Part shown: positions 35,430 to 44,397 of the stretch, in pieces | Position numbering within the stretch: the first letter of the stretch is position 1 | How the letters are laid out: every line of letters begins with the position of its first letter | Source: Kaistella polysaccharea | GTDB lineage: Bacteria > Bacteroidota > Bacteroidia > Flavobacteriales > Weeksellaceae | Length of the DNA stretch: 64,000 nucleotides | Direction of reading: 5' to 3' | Assembly (NCBI RefSeq): GCF_020410745.1 | Contig: NZ_CP084528.1 | Location: 930,001 to 994,000, forward strand | The notes under the pieces: model-generated | Database searches by the model: none | Seen by the model: only the letters and a program-made list of their open reading frames with translations | What the model was told of the DNA's origin: nothing | Made by a program: the position numbers and the translations under genes

Positions 35430-35494
35430 ATAGCTTATTTTCCATAAAAATACGGAATAATTTCCAAACGACTTAAGCGAAACAGAAATTAAGG

Positions 35495-35908
35495 TTAATC
35501 GTTTTCTACGTACTTATGAAAACGATCCAGAATCGCATACCAACCTTCCGTTTGCATCTGGCGGGGCTGCGAAGGATCCGGTTCAAAAATTTCGGTGACC
35601 TTCGTTGTACTAGCATCCAATTCTTCGAAAATAACTTCAACCTTTCGGTTATCATCTAAATGATATTTAATTTTTTTCTCCGGAACAACCTCCTCATAAG
35701 TTCCCTTATAATCAAAACCAAACGCTCCGTCGGCTTGCTCCATGCGGTAATTAAAATGGCCGCCCACGCGTAAATCGTTTTCAGCTGTGGGACAAGACCA
35801 GTCTTCGGTCGCAAAATTCCAGTTGGTAATATGCGAGGGTTCTGTGAAAAATTCCCAAACCTTGGAAACAGGTTTTAAAATGGTTATTTCAATAGTGATC
35901 GGTTCCAT
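35495..35908 (-). CDS. SRPBCC-family protein, tandem paralogue 2
   Basis: 137 residues, begins MEPITIEITILKPVSKVWEFF and ends GWYAILDRFHKYVEND. Roughly half the residues match the neighbouring copy by eye, so this is a tandem duplication with later divergence in the middle, where the ligand cavity is formed. The upstream copy in the transcript. Ligand and role unknown. Confidence 0.8.
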   Translation of the reverse strand: MEPITIEITILKPVSKVWEFFTEPSHITNWNFATEDWSCPTAENDLRVGGHFNYRMEQADGAFGFDYKGTYEEVVPEKKIKYHLDDNRKVEVIFEELDASTTKVTEIFEPDPSQPRQMQTEGWYAILDRFHKYVEND

Positions 35909-36006
35909 ATTTTGTGTTTATTTGTTTTTTAATTTAATTGATACCTACTTTTAAGCTTTTTAAATTTTTACCATTAAACTGTTTTAATGATAATTTTTAT
36001 ACATTT

Positions 36007-37218
36007 CTAAAAAAGCGAAAGCTGAATTGCCTTTTGACCGTTCGGTTTTTCGGCATCACCAAAAACTGTTTTTCCGCCATATTTCCAGGAATTTGCCCGA
36101 TCCTCTTCGATGACTTCATTAATATCAAAATTGGGTTCAAAATTCTCCTCAGCTTTTGCCATCATGCGATGTAATTTCTCCACTGATTTCAGCTGGTCAG
36201 CATTACCGAGTTTCGATTTTTCAATCCCTTTCTGTAAAATAGAAATCGTTTCATCGTAAACCTTCAGCGGCACTGAAAAAGGATGACCGTCTTTTCCACC
36301 GTGCGCAAAGGAAAAGCGTGCTGGATCTTTAAAACGTGAAGGCGCACCATGAATCACTTCACTCACCAAAGCCAAACTTTGCAATGTTCTGGGCCCAACT
36401 CCTTTCATCAACAATAATTGTTCGAAATTTTCCGGTGGTGTTTCTCTCGTCATATACAATAAAGCGCCTAATCGCTTCAAGTCGACGTCAGAAGCTTGGA
36501 CATCGTGATGTGCGGGTAAAATCAGTCGCGCAAAATCCGACATTATTTTTTCAGAATTGGTGTGCGAAATTTCCAGAATACCGGAGCGATTTTCTTTCGC
36601 ATCTTGGGCAGTGAGATTCAAAATTTGTCCGCGGTTCATTCCTTCGATTCCCGTGTGCGGCTCCTCAATAAATGATTTTAAATTTTCTGAATGCCAGTGA
36701 TAGCGGCGTGCGGTTTTATCTTTTACATTCATTCCCTGCTGAATCACGGCCCATTTACCTTCATCCGTCAGCATGAAATTATGAGTGTATAATTGGTAAC
36801 CATCTTGCATCGCGGTATTATCAACTTTCGCGGAGAGTTTACTGGCGCGGATTAATTCAACGCCGTTCAAACCGGTACTTTCAGATATTTTCTGGAGCTC
36901 AGTCGGCGTTTGCAATGATGATTTCCCTTTGCCACCCGCAATGTAAATTCCAAGTGATTTTGCATTTGGATTAATGGCTCTTTTCAAAGCTCCCATGACA
37001 GAAGTGGTGACACCGGAAGAATGCCAATCCATTCCCATGACGGCGCCGAAACATTGAAACCAAAAAGGATCACTCATTCTTCGGATGACCTCATCTTTAC
37101 CATAATCACTGAGCAAAACTTCAACGACCGACAAGCCAAGTGTAGACATGCGCTCATAAAGCCATTGTGGAACATAGCCGTAGTGAAGTGGTAAATCTGC
37201 TGATCCTGACCGTTTCAT
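36007..37218 (-). CDS. DUF763 domain protein
   Basis: 403 residues. Begins MKRSGSADLPLHYGYVPQWL, the highly conserved start of the DUF763 family, and contains CFGAVMGMDWHSSGVTTSV and the helix-hairpin-helix-like LLLMKGVGPRTLQSLALVSE (about residues 265-284). The HhH-like piece suggests DNA contact. The family occurs in archaea and bacteria without a settled function. Single gene. Confidence 0.85.
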   Translation of the reverse strand: MKRSGSADLPLHYGYVPQWLYERMSTLGLSVVEVLLSDYGKDEVIRRMSDPFWFQCFGAVMGMDWHSSGVTTSVMGALKRAINPNAKSLGIYIAGGKGKSSLQTPTELQKISESTGLNGVELIRASKLSAKVDNTAMQDGYQLYTHNFMLTDEGKWAVIQQGMNVKDKTARRYHWHSENLKSFIEEPHTGIEGMNRGQILNLTAQDAKENRSGILEISHTNSEKIMSDFARLILPAHHDVQASDVDLKRLGALLYMTRETPPENFEQLLLMKGVGPRTLQSLALVSEVIHGAPSRFKDPARFSFAHGGKDGHPFSVPLKVYDETISILQKGIEKSKLGNADQLKSVEKLHRMMAKAEENFEPNFDINEVIEEDRANSWKYGGKTVFGDAEKPNGQKAIQLSLF

Positions 37219-37253
37219 TTTACGAATTTCCTTAAATCAAATTTTGAGATTAG

Positions 37254-37291
37254 ACAAAAAACCTCATCAGGAAAATCTCCCTGACAAGGTT
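37254..37291 (-). terminator. Rho-independent terminator after tpx
   Basis: On the minus strand AACCTTGTCAGG pairs with CCTGATGAGGTT (12 bp, two G-T pairs) around an 8-nt loop, followed by TTTTTG. Confidence 0.82.
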
Positions 37292-37311
37292 AAAACTTAT
37301 TTTTCTACTGT

Positions 37312-37809
37312 TTATTTTAGAGCATTTAATGCTGCTTCATAATTTGGTTCTTGCGCAATTTCTGGAACTTGTTCAGTATAAATTACTTTTCCAGCCTCAT
37401 CTGTTACGATAACTGCTCTGCTCAAAAGTCCCTGCATTGGTGAATCTTCCATTTTTACGCCATAATCATCGCCAAATGATCCGCGGAAATCTGATAAACT
37501 CTCTACATTATCCAAGCCTTCTGCGGCGCAAAAACGACTTAAGGCAAATGGTAAATCTTTAGAAACATTGATCACTACAGTATTTTCTAGTTCTGCAGCT
37601 TTTTCATTGAATTTTCTGGCGGCCGCAGCACAAACCGCAGTATCAATACTTGGGAAAATGTTGAAGATCTTTCTTGTGGAAGCGTAATCTTCGTTAGTTT
37701 TCTCCTTTAATTGACTATTGATTAATTTGAAGTTTTTAATGGTACTTCCTACTTCGGGTAAGTTTCCAACGGTATGCACAGGGCTGTCGTGTAATGTAAT
37801 ATCTGCCAT
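37312..37809 (-). CDS. tpx: Thiol peroxidase (atypical 2-Cys peroxiredoxin)
   Basis: 165 residues, the Tpx length. Peroxidatic Cys60 in FPSIDTAVCAAAARKFN and resolving Cys94 in LSRFCAAEGL. The usual TPVC reads TAVC here, a small departure near the active site. It reduces hydrogen and alkyl peroxides using thioredoxin. A TAAATTTG -7 element lies upstream on the minus strand (37839-37832). Single gene with its own terminator. Confidence 0.93.
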   Translation of the reverse strand: MADITLHDSPVHTVGNLPEVGSTIKNFKLINSQLKEKTNEDYASTRKIFNIFPSIDTAVCAAAARKFNEKAAELENTVVINVSKDLPFALSRFCAAEGLDNVESLSDFRGSFGDDYGVKMEDSPMQGLLSRAVIVTDEAGKVIYTEQVPEIAQEPNYEAALNALK

Positions 37810-37981
37810 AATTTTAATAATTTAATTAACTCAAATTTACTGAATCTTTAATCAAATGAGGAATTATGAAAGTTAAATAATTCTTAATTCAACTGTATTG
37901 AAAATTATTTTAGATGATATTTTAAAAAAAGCCGCTTCAAAATTTGGATGAAATTCTGGCAGAAAACTGCAGAGTAAGTCA

Positions 37982-38031
37982 CAAAAAAATTCCGTTCAGA
38001 AGATCTTTTTAAAAAATTTCTGAATGGAATT
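37982..38031 (-). terminator. Rho-independent terminator after arsM
   Basis: AATTCCGTTCAGAA (37988-38001) pairs with TTCTGAATGGAATT (38018-38031), 14 bp with one G-T pair. On the minus strand a T run follows. Lies 21 nt past the arsM stop. Confidence 0.8.
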
Positions 38032-38052
38032 CTGTAATAGAAAAAGTGGTTT

Positions 38053-38886
38053 TTAACAACAAGACGGGCCACAACATTCGTCTCGTTTTTCGCCATAAAC
38101 AGTAATACTGAAAATGATATTTTTGGTGGAATTGTAAACTTCGATTTCTGGTTCGGTCAGATAGTTTTTTAAAATATCATTAGGAATAATAATCGGTTTT
38201 TCTTTCTGAATCGTAATATTTTTGAAACCGGAATTTTTAATAATATCCAGATAATCATATTTCCGAATAGCACTCGCCACGCAACCCGCGTACATTTCCG
38301 CCGCATTTTTAATTTTCTCCGGAAGGTCACCCGTCAGAACAATATCTGAAATACTGAAATGTCCGCCCACTTTCAAAATTCGGTGAACTTCACTGAACGC
38401 TTTTGGTTTGTCGGGAACCAAATTCATGACACAATTGCTCACCACAACATCCGCAATATTGCTCATGGTCGGAATATTTTCAATGTCGCCTAAACGGAAT
38501 TCTACATTATTATAATTGAGCTTATCTGCATTGTTTCTGGCTTTGTCAATCATCGCCGGTGTAAAATCAATGCCGATTACTTTTCCGGTTTCGCCCGTTT
38601 CATGTCTTGCAACAAAACAGTCATTTCCAGCGCCACTTCCCAAATCGACCACGGTATTTCCGGGTTTTATTTTTGCAAATTCGGTAGGTAGGCCGCAGCC
38701 TAACTTTAAATCTGCATCTGCGTTATATCCTTCTAAATGATTGTATTCATCACTCATTACGTTATACACTTCGGTACTGCAACCGCCACTTTCGCAGCAT
38801 GATGAGGCGTTGGTTTCCTGGTCTTGTAAAGCAATTTCACTGTATTTTTGCTTTACCATTTCTTTGATTTCTTCGTTGGTAGTCAT
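38053..38886 (-). CDS. arsM: Arsenite S-adenosylmethionine methyltransferase
   Basis: 277 residues. SAM motif VVDLGSGAGNDC (about residues 79-90), and the three cysteines expected to bind As(III): Cys64 in KLGCGLP, Cys152 in VVSNCVMNL and Cys202 in MYAGCVASA. Extra Cys lie at the N-terminus (SSCCESGGC) and at the very end (ECCGPSCC), as in many bacterial ArsM. It methylates arsenite to volatile or exported species. arsR lies upstream on the same strand, separated by a heptanucleotide repeat array that reaches to 3 nt from this start codon. Confidence 0.92.
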   Translation of the reverse strand: MTTNEEIKEMVKQKYSEIALQDQETNASSCCESGGCSTEVYNVMSDEYNHLEGYNADADLKLGCGLPTEFAKIKPGNTVVDLGSGAGNDCFVARHETGETGKVIGIDFTPAMIDKARNNADKLNYNNVEFRLGDIENIPTMSNIADVVVSNCVMNLVPDKPKAFSEVHRILKVGGHFSISDIVLTGDLPEKIKNAAEMYAGCVASAIRKYDYLDIIKNSGFKNITIQKEKPIIIPNDILKNYLTEPEIEVYNSTKNIIFSITVYGEKRDECCGPSCC

Positions 38887-38889
38887 GGG

Positions 38890-38994
38890 TTAGAAGTTAG
38901 AGGTTAGAGGTTGGAAGTTAGAAGTCTGAAGTTGGAAGTTGGAAGTCTGAAGTTGGAAGTCTGGAGATGGAAGTCTGAAGTTGGAGTTTTGAGT
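38890..38994. repeat. Heptanucleotide tandem array between arsR and arsM
   Basis: About 15 units of 7 bp, mainly TTGGAAG, TCTGAAG, TTAGAAG and TTAGAGG on the plus strand. It fills nearly all of the 127-bp gap between the arsR stop and the arsM start. The unit count could vary by slippage. A reading frame through it on the plus strand (38911-39135) is a by-product of the repeat. Confidence 0.9.
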
Positions 38995-39013
38995 TCATTG
39001 ATAGTTGATACAA

Positions 39014-39343
39014 TTAGCAACAAGTGTTTCGCTCGGTTAGTTGGGTGGAAATCTGTTGAAAATAAAGCTGGAGTTTTTCGATGGTTTTTTCATCGATGCA
39101 GTAACACACCGAATTTCCGTCGATATTACCTTTGATGATTCCTGCATTCTTCATCTCTTTTAAATGTTGAGAAACGGTAGGTTGCGCCAAAGGAAGTTCT
39201 GCCACAATATCCCCACAAATACATTCATTCACTTTTAAAAGATGTTCTAAAATTGCAATTCTGGCCGGATGACCCAAAGCTTTTGCAATGATTGCAATTT
39301 CATTTTGTGCTTCGGAAAAGTGCTCAGTTTTAGTCGCTCCCAT
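39014..39343 (-). CDS. arsR: ArsR/SmtB-family transcriptional repressor
   Basis: 109 residues from ATG 39343. Winged helix with [23 protein letters not shown]; the Cys pair in NECICGD just before the recognition helices is a likely arsenite site, and the C-terminus ends in CC. An in-frame TTG at 39364 is rejected because it would start inside the palindrome ATATTGCAATAT. It heads the arsR-arsM unit and should repress it until arsenite binds. Confidence 0.87.
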   Translation of the reverse strand: MGATKTEHFSEAQNEIAIIAKALGHPARIAILEHLLKVNECICGDIVAELPLAQPTVSQHLKEMKNAGIIKGNIDGNSVCYCIDEKTIEKLQLYFQQISTQLTERNTCC

Positions 39344-39355
39344 GTTGTAATTTGT

Positions 39356-39367
39356 ATATTGCAATAT
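39356..39367. promoter_or_regulatory. Candidate ArsR operator
   Basis: ATATTGCAATAT, a perfect 12-bp palindrome centred about 18 nt upstream of the arsR start. ArsR/SmtB regulators bind such AT-rich inverted repeats at their own promoter; binding is inferred. Confidence 0.5.
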
Positions 39368-39426
39368 TACGATTAAAACTTTAATAATTTAAATAATTCT
39401 GATAAAAATTTGAAATTAACTCAAAC

Positions 39427-39454
39427 AAAAAACAGCATCCTTTCGAATGCTGTT
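39427..39454 (-). terminator. Rho-independent terminator after the DedA gene
   Basis: AACAGCAT/ATGCTGTT, 8-bp stem, with TTTTTTG following on the minus strand. Lies 24 nt after the dedA-type stop codon. Confidence 0.8.
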
Positions 39455-39477
39455 CTATATCTTACAAAAATTATATT

Positions 39478-40173
39478 TTATCCGTGAGTATCAATTTCCT
39501 CGTCAACCACTTCTTTCTTTTTTCCAAAGAAAAATTTCAAAAGAATAGGCAATGTAGTCATCAACACAATAATAATGATAATCATTTCCAGGTGTGATTT
39601 TAAATCAATCCCAAACTGATTCATAAACAACGCGTCTAAATAGTGTCCCGCAAATATTAGGGAAAAAGACCACAAAACTGCACCAATCACATTATCGATC
39701 AAAAAACGGGTTTTATCCATTTTCACAATTCCTGCAACGATGGGCGTAAATGTTCTTACGATAGGTAAAAATCTTGCCATAATCACAGCTAAAGCACCAT
39801 GTTCCTCGAAAAAATCATGCGCCTGAAAAAGGTATTTCTTCTTGAAAAGGAAGGTATCTTCTTTTTTGTATAGTGCAGGACCGGCTTTCACTCCGAACCA
39901 ATAGCCGACTTCGTTGCCGATAATGGCTGCAATAGAAACAGCAGTTGCCAAAATGGTGGTATCTAAAAAATCGCTTCCTGTAGAACCGAAAGTTTCTTTA
40001 ATAATATCGACGGCGTAAATCCCAGACACAAAAAGCAAACTGTCGCCTGGAAGAAAAAACCCAACAAACAAGCCTGTTTCAGCGAATATAATAAACAAAA
40101 TGAGCCAAAAACCGCCCATCTTTATATAAAATTCAGGATTTAATAAATCCTTCCAACTTTCAAAATTTTCCAT
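39478..40173 (-). CDS. DedA/SNARE-associated family membrane protein
   Basis: 231 residues with about five membrane segments. Family motifs: ETGLFVGFFLPGDSLLFVSG and FFEEHGALAVIMARFLPIVRTFTPIVAG. DedA proteins are linked to lipid (undecaprenyl phosphate) flipping and membrane homeostasis. It lies 73 nt downstream of the hydroxylase gene, same strand, possibly one unit. Confidence 0.88.
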   Translation of the reverse strand: MENFESWKDLLNPEFYIKMGGFWLILFIIFAETGLFVGFFLPGDSLLFVSGIYAVDIIKETFGSTGSDFLDTTILATAVSIAAIIGNEVGYWFGVKAGPALYKKEDTFLFKKKYLFQAHDFFEEHGALAVIMARFLPIVRTFTPIVAGIVKMDKTRFLIDNVIGAVLWSFSLIFAGHYLDALFMNQFGIDLKSHLEMIIIIIVLMTTLPILLKFFFGKKKEVVDEEIDTHG

Positions 40174-40246
40174 GTATTTTCTAAAAAAAACAAAAATACT
40201 TTATTAAAATCGGTAATGAAAATTATTTAAGATCATTTAACAATAT

Positions 40247-41215
40247 TTAATTTGAATTCTTTTGCAAAGTGGCAATACGCTCATCTTTTCCGCTGTGATT
40301 CCACCCGGGAGCTTTGAAAATATAATTTAGTTTCGCTCGAAAATTAGGAGCTGATTTCACATCTTTTATTAAATTCCCAAATTCATCGAACACGATGTGA
40401 AAAACATTGTGCGTATGAATATTGTGCAGAATTCCGTACTCTTCAATTTTTTCATTTTCAGCTTTGTACGTTCCAAAAAGATGATCCCAAATCATCAATA
40501 TTCCAGCATAATTTTTGTCTAAATCTTCAATTTTTCTAGAATGATGAACGCGGTGATTGGACGGCGAATTGAAAACTTTATCGAACCAACCAAGTTTTCC
40601 GATTGCGTTGGTATGCGGCCAAAACTGAAAAATTAAATTAAATTGATGCATCATCGCAATCATAATCGGGTGAAAACCCACCAAAATAAGCGGAATATAC
40701 CAGATATCGCGGTATATAATTTCAAACCAACCTTGTCGCAAAGCAATGGCAAAACTGAGGTGCGTCGCAGAATGGTGATTCACATGTCCTGTCCAAAGAA
40801 GCCGAATTTTATGGCTCAAACGATGGTGCCAATAAAACCCAAAATCCTGAACTATTAAAACCAAAAGCCATAACCACCAATGTTCCAGGTGCCATTTTAA
40901 AGTGAAAAATTCTGAAAAATTCTCAATTCCAAAAATATCGGTTAACCGTAAATGATTGTAAATCCAGAAAAAGTAAGACAGCGAAATGGCTTTCATCCCA
41001 AAATCCAAAAATACTGCGCCCACACCCAATCCAACACTGGAAAGTTCATCTTTTACCAATTTCTTGGTAAATAATTTTTGAGGAATTTGATATAAAAATG
41101 TTTCACCCAAAATCAAAAGTATAAATCCAGGAACAAAATAAGTAACCGGATCTGTAAAGTCTAACGGACTAAACAAACCAAGATTATTAAAAAATTGAGT
41201 GATTGTCTCTTTCAA
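40247..41215 (-). CDS. Sterol desaturase/fatty-acid hydroxylase family protein
   Basis: 322 residues with several membrane helices. The eight-His di-iron motifs are seen: FYWHHRLSHK, GHVNHHSATH and NHRVHHSRK, the pattern of the FA_hydroxylase superfamily. It would insert or oxidise a C-H bond in a lipid at the membrane; the substrate is unknown. The gene lies 40 nt downstream of prfB, same strand. Confidence 0.87.
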   Translation of the reverse strand: MKETITQFFNNLGLFSPLDFTDPVTYFVPGFILLILGETFLYQIPQKLFTKKLVKDELSSVGLGVGAVFLDFGMKAISLSYFFWIYNHLRLTDIFGIENFSEFFTLKWHLEHWWLWLLVLIVQDFGFYWHHRLSHKIRLLWTGHVNHHSATHLSFAIALRQGWFEIIYRDIWYIPLILVGFHPIMIAMMHQFNLIFQFWPHTNAIGKLGWFDKVFNSPSNHRVHHSRKIEDLDKNYAGILMIWDHLFGTYKAENEKIEEYGILHNIHTHNVFHIVFDEFGNLIKDVKSAPNFRAKLNYIFKAPGWNHSGKDERIATLQKNSN

Positions 41216-41255
41216 AATGGGAATATTATTTTAAATATTAAACTTTCAATAAAAC

Positions 41256-42368
41256 TTACAGGTCAAAATCGTCCTCTGAAACCGCGGTACCATCGGCCAT
41301 CAAAAAAGCTTTTAGAAATGGCGTTAAATTACCGTTCATTACACCGTCAACATCTGAAGTTTCGTGCCCTGACCGCACGTCTTTAACCAATTTATAGGGA
41401 TGCATCACATAATTACGGATTTGACTTCCCCACTCGATTTTCATTTTACCGGCTTCAATTTCTGTTCGGGCTTTCATGCGTTCTTCAAGTTCCATTTCAT
41501 AGAGGCGGGATTTCAACAATTGCATCGCTTTTTCTTTATTTTGAAGTTGGGAACGCGATTCGGAATTTTCAATAATAATTCCGGTCGGCGCGTGACGAAG
41601 ACGAACTGCAGTTTCTACCTTGTTTACATTCTGCCCACCTGCTCCACTGGAACGCATGGTTTCAAAAGAAATATCAGCAGGATTAATATTGATTTCAATC
41701 GTATCGTCCACCAAAGGATAAACGTAAACCGACACAAAGCTAGTATGGCGTTTCGCATTTGAGTCGAAAGGGGAAATCCTCACCAATCGGTGCACACCGT
41801 TTTCACCGCGCAGATATCCGAAAGCAAACTCTCCATCAATTTCTAAAGTTACGGTTTTAATACCCGCAACCTCGCCATCCTGATAATTAAGTTCACGTAT
41901 CTTGTAACCTTGATTTTCTGCCCACATGGTGTACATTCGCATCAACATGGAAGCCCAGTCGCAACTTTCTGTACCGCCAGCGCCCGCCGTGATCTGAAGC
42001 ACAGCCGAAAGTTCATCACCTTCATTGGAAAGCATATTTTTAAATTCCAGATCTTCTATTTTTTGAATAAGTACGGGAAAGGCTTCATCTAATTCCTGGG
42101 CAGAATCTGCATCTTCTTTGGCAAATTCCAGCAAAACCTGAATATCTTCAAAACGGGTGAATATTTCTTCGTAATCATTGACCCACTTTTTCTTGGACCT
42201 CAATTGCTTCATAAATATTTCCGCCTCTTTCGGATTATCCCAAAATTCGGGTGATACCGTTTTCTCTTCGTCATTAGAAATTTCGATTTGCTTACGGTCA
42301 ATTTGCAGGTATTTATACAAATCTGCTATTCTGGCTTGCGTATCTTTTATTTGGTCGCTGTTGATCAC
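41256..42368 (-). CDS. prfB: Peptide chain release factor 2
   Basis: 370 residues. Seen: the stop-codon reading tripeptide SPF in [12 protein letters not shown] and the peptidyl-tRNA hydrolysis motif GGQ in [16 protein letters not shown]. It reads UAA and UGA. The N-terminal region is complete in one frame ([14 protein letters not shown] spans the place where many bacteria have an in-frame UGA and a +1 shift), so no programmed frameshift is needed here. Confidence 0.93.
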   Translation of the reverse strand: MINSDQIKDTQARIADLYKYLQIDRKQIEISNDEEKTVSPEFWDNPKEAEIFMKQLRSKKKWVNDYEEIFTRFEDIQVLLEFAKEDADSAQELDEAFPVLIQKIEDLEFKNMLSNEGDELSAVLQITAGAGGTESCDWASMLMRMYTMWAENQGYKIRELNYQDGEVAGIKTVTLEIDGEFAFGYLRGENGVHRLVRISPFDSNAKRHTSFVSVYVYPLVDDTIEININPADISFETMRSSGAGGQNVNKVETAVRLRHAPTGIIIENSESRSQLQNKEKAMQLLKSRLYEMELEERMKARTEIEAGKMKIEWGSQIRNYVMHPYKLVKDVRSGHETSDVDGVMNGNLTPFLKAFLMADGTAVSEDDFDL

Positions 42369-42516
42369 TAAATATTAATTTTAACAAAAGTAATATTTTT
42401 TAAAGGAAAATTTTAAAGGTTGTTGCTAATGATCCTATATTTTAAAAAGTAAGACACGCAGAAATCAGCGATACTAATATATTAATATCATCGAAAAAAC
42501 GCTTCATTTAATGATC

Positions 42517-42550
42517 AAAAAAAATCCGGAAACATTGCTGCATCCGGACT
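42517..42550 (-). terminator. Rho-independent terminator after the GT35-like gene
   Basis: AGTCCGGA and TCCGGATT pair (8 bp, one G-T) on the minus strand and are followed by a run of T. It lies 18 nt after the stop codon of the GT35-like gene. Confidence 0.72.
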
Positions 42551-42567
42551 GCGTATTTTGAAACAAA

Positions 42568-44229
42568 TTACAAATAAATCTGTTTGTAATATTCGTCGGC
42601 CATTCGATCGGAATTGAAGGCAACTTTCACATCATCCATCGCGGTATGCTGTACATTACGCCATTCATCTGGACGGTCGTAATACATTGGAATAATTTCG
42701 TTTTCTAAAATTTCGTATAGTTTATTCAGGTCATAATTATCCTGATCATATACACTCATATTGTCGTAATCTGCTTTTGGAACGACGAAAGAGTTCTCTC
42801 CGTGTTTCGCAAATTCCGGGATCCAGCCATCATCGGTCGATAAGTTGATAGAACCGTTCATTGCAGCACTCATTCCAGAGGTTCCTGAAGCTTCACGTGG
42901 TACACGCGGATTATTTAACCATACATCCGAACCTTGTTTCATCGATTTACTCAATGCGAGTTCATAACCTGTTAGTACGGCCATGTTTTTATAGTTTTTG
43001 CTTTCTTCCACCAAACCATTAAAGGTAGAAATTGCAGCATAATCCATGGGATAAGGTTTTCCAGCCCAAATAATCTGCACCGGATATTTTGGATTATTTA
43101 AAAGTCTTTCGAAACGTTCTTTATCGTGAAGCAATAAATCTGCTCTTTTGTAGCCAGCAAACCTTCTTGCCCAAACAATTGTTAAAACATTTGGATCAAA
43201 TAAATTACCCGTTTGGTCAGCAACTATTTTGAAAAATCTTTTCTTTAGATGTTTTTTTCGGAAATCAAACAAGGTAGCATCATCTTCATCTTTTGATTGA
43301 TAAAGCGGTTTATCTGCCCAGTACTTATATTCCTGTGCGTTGGTGATGGCTTTTATTTGGCAGATGCTCGGGTATTTGCTCCACATAGACCGTGAAACTA
43401 CACCATGTAACTGAGAAACTCCATTCGCAATTCTGGCCATTCGAAGGGCGCAAAGCGAGTGATTAAAGCGGTCATCTTCTACGCCTTCAATAGTTTTTAC
43501 TTCTTCAACGGACAAACCGGAAAAGTAAGACATATCATAGCACATAAAAAGATCATGTTTTTCATTACCCGCTTCTTCTGGTGTGTGGGTTGTAAATACC
43601 AGTTTTTCTTTTACTTTTTCTAAATCACCACCGAATTTCTTCAATAAATAAAATGCTGCCGGCAATCCGTGTGCTTCATTTAAATGATAAACATCTCTTT
43701 CAAAATTCATCATGTCCAAAAGTTTTGCCCCACCTTTTCCAAGTAAAATATACTGGGCAATTTTTGTAGATTCGTTGGCATCATACAAACGGTGACAAAT
43801 TGTTTTAGAAATATGGTCATTTTCCGGCACATCGGTAGAAAGGAAAAACATCGGTGCCGTGTGAAAAACCTCTGGTGCTAAATAATACACTTTCACCCAA
43901 ACTGGTGCAGAATGAATTTCAATTTGGAATTTTATGCCGGTATCCTGTAAAAAAGAATACATCTTTCTCGTCCATGTAGCCTGCAAAGTTTGGTCGTGAT
44001 TTCTCGCTTGATCGTAATAACCGAATTTCCAGAGAATTCCTATTCCTACCAAATCCTGCTTCAGATTATAGGCGCTTCTCATGTGCGAGCCTGCCAAAAA
44101 GCCTAAGCCTCCGGAATAGATTTTTAAAGCTTGATCAATGGCAAATTCCATTGAAAAATAAGCAACTTTCTTCGAATAATCGGGGTTGATGCTATACGGC
44201 ATCGTATAATTTTTAAAATCCATTATCAT
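42568..44229 (-). CDS. Alpha-glucan phosphorylase-like (GT35) protein lacking the PLP lysine
   Basis: 553 residues, the short form of the glucan-phosphorylase family. Conserved pieces: VAYFSMEFAIDQALKIYSGGLGFLAGSH, VFTTHTPEEAGNEKHD, VWARRFAGYKRADLLL and PREASGTSGMSAAMNGS. In GT35 enzymes the last motif carries the lysine that holds PLP (GTxxMK); here the residue after Met is Ser454 (codon at 42868-42870). If so it cannot bind PLP as a Schiff base, and may be a glycosyltransferase of another type or inactive. A TACATTTG -7 element lies upstream. Monocistronic. Confidence 0.8.
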   Translation of the reverse strand: MIMDFKNYTMPYSINPDYSKKVAYFSMEFAIDQALKIYSGGLGFLAGSHMRSAYNLKQDLVGIGILWKFGYYDQARNHDQTLQATWTRKMYSFLQDTGIKFQIEIHSAPVWVKVYYLAPEVFHTAPMFFLSTDVPENDHISKTICHRLYDANESTKIAQYILLGKGGAKLLDMMNFERDVYHLNEAHGLPAAFYLLKKFGGDLEKVKEKLVFTTHTPEEAGNEKHDLFMCYDMSYFSGLSVEEVKTIEGVEDDRFNHSLCALRMARIANGVSQLHGVVSRSMWSKYPSICQIKAITNAQEYKYWADKPLYQSKDEDDATLFDFRKKHLKKRFFKIVADQTGNLFDPNVLTIVWARRFAGYKRADLLLHDKERFERLLNNPKYPVQIIWAGKPYPMDYAAISTFNGLVEESKNYKNMAVLTGYELALSKSMKQGSDVWLNNPRVPREASGTSGMSAAMNGSINLSTDDGWIPEFAKHGENSFVVPKADYDNMSVYDQDNYDLNKLYEILENEIIPMYYDRPDEWRNVQHTAMDDVKVAFNSDRMADEYYKQIYL

Positions 44230-44246
44230 TAATTAAAAATAAAGTG

Positions 44247-44254
44247 CAAATGTA
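44247..44254 (-). promoter_or_regulatory. -7 element upstream of the GT35-like gene
   Basis: TACATTTG on the minus strand, 17 nt before the start codon, matches TAnnTTTG. No convincing -33 TTTG at the right distance. Confidence 0.5.
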
Positions 44255-44369
44255 AAGATTAATAAACGGTATTAAAATGAATGCGCTCAAATTTTTAAAA
44301 ATGATGTTCTATCTCATATTTCGAATAAAGAAAACTGTTAATTAGATAATATTTAATTCTTACATTCCT

Positions 44370-44377
44370 TAAATTTG
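44370..44377 (+). promoter_or_regulatory. -7 element upstream of the DinB-like gene
   Basis: TAAATTTG, 20 nt before the start codon, matches TAnnTTTG. Confidence 0.5.
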
Positions 44378-44397
44378 AGTGTCCTAATATTTACAAA

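Noticed and set aside
37905-38096. Minus-strand 63-codon frame at the end of arsM
   Set aside because: It overlaps arsM in another frame and includes the arsM terminator hairpin; no promoter or family.
38890-38994. CRISPR array
   Set aside because: The units are contiguous 7-mers without spacers and no cas genes are present.
38911-39135. Plus-strand frame of 74 codons through the arsR-arsM junction
   Set aside because: It is produced by the 7-bp tandem array plus the antisense of arsR; the protein is a low-complexity repeat.
41256-42368. Programmed frameshift in prfB
   Set aside because: The reading frame is continuous from an appropriate N-terminus; no in-frame UGA with a slippery site.
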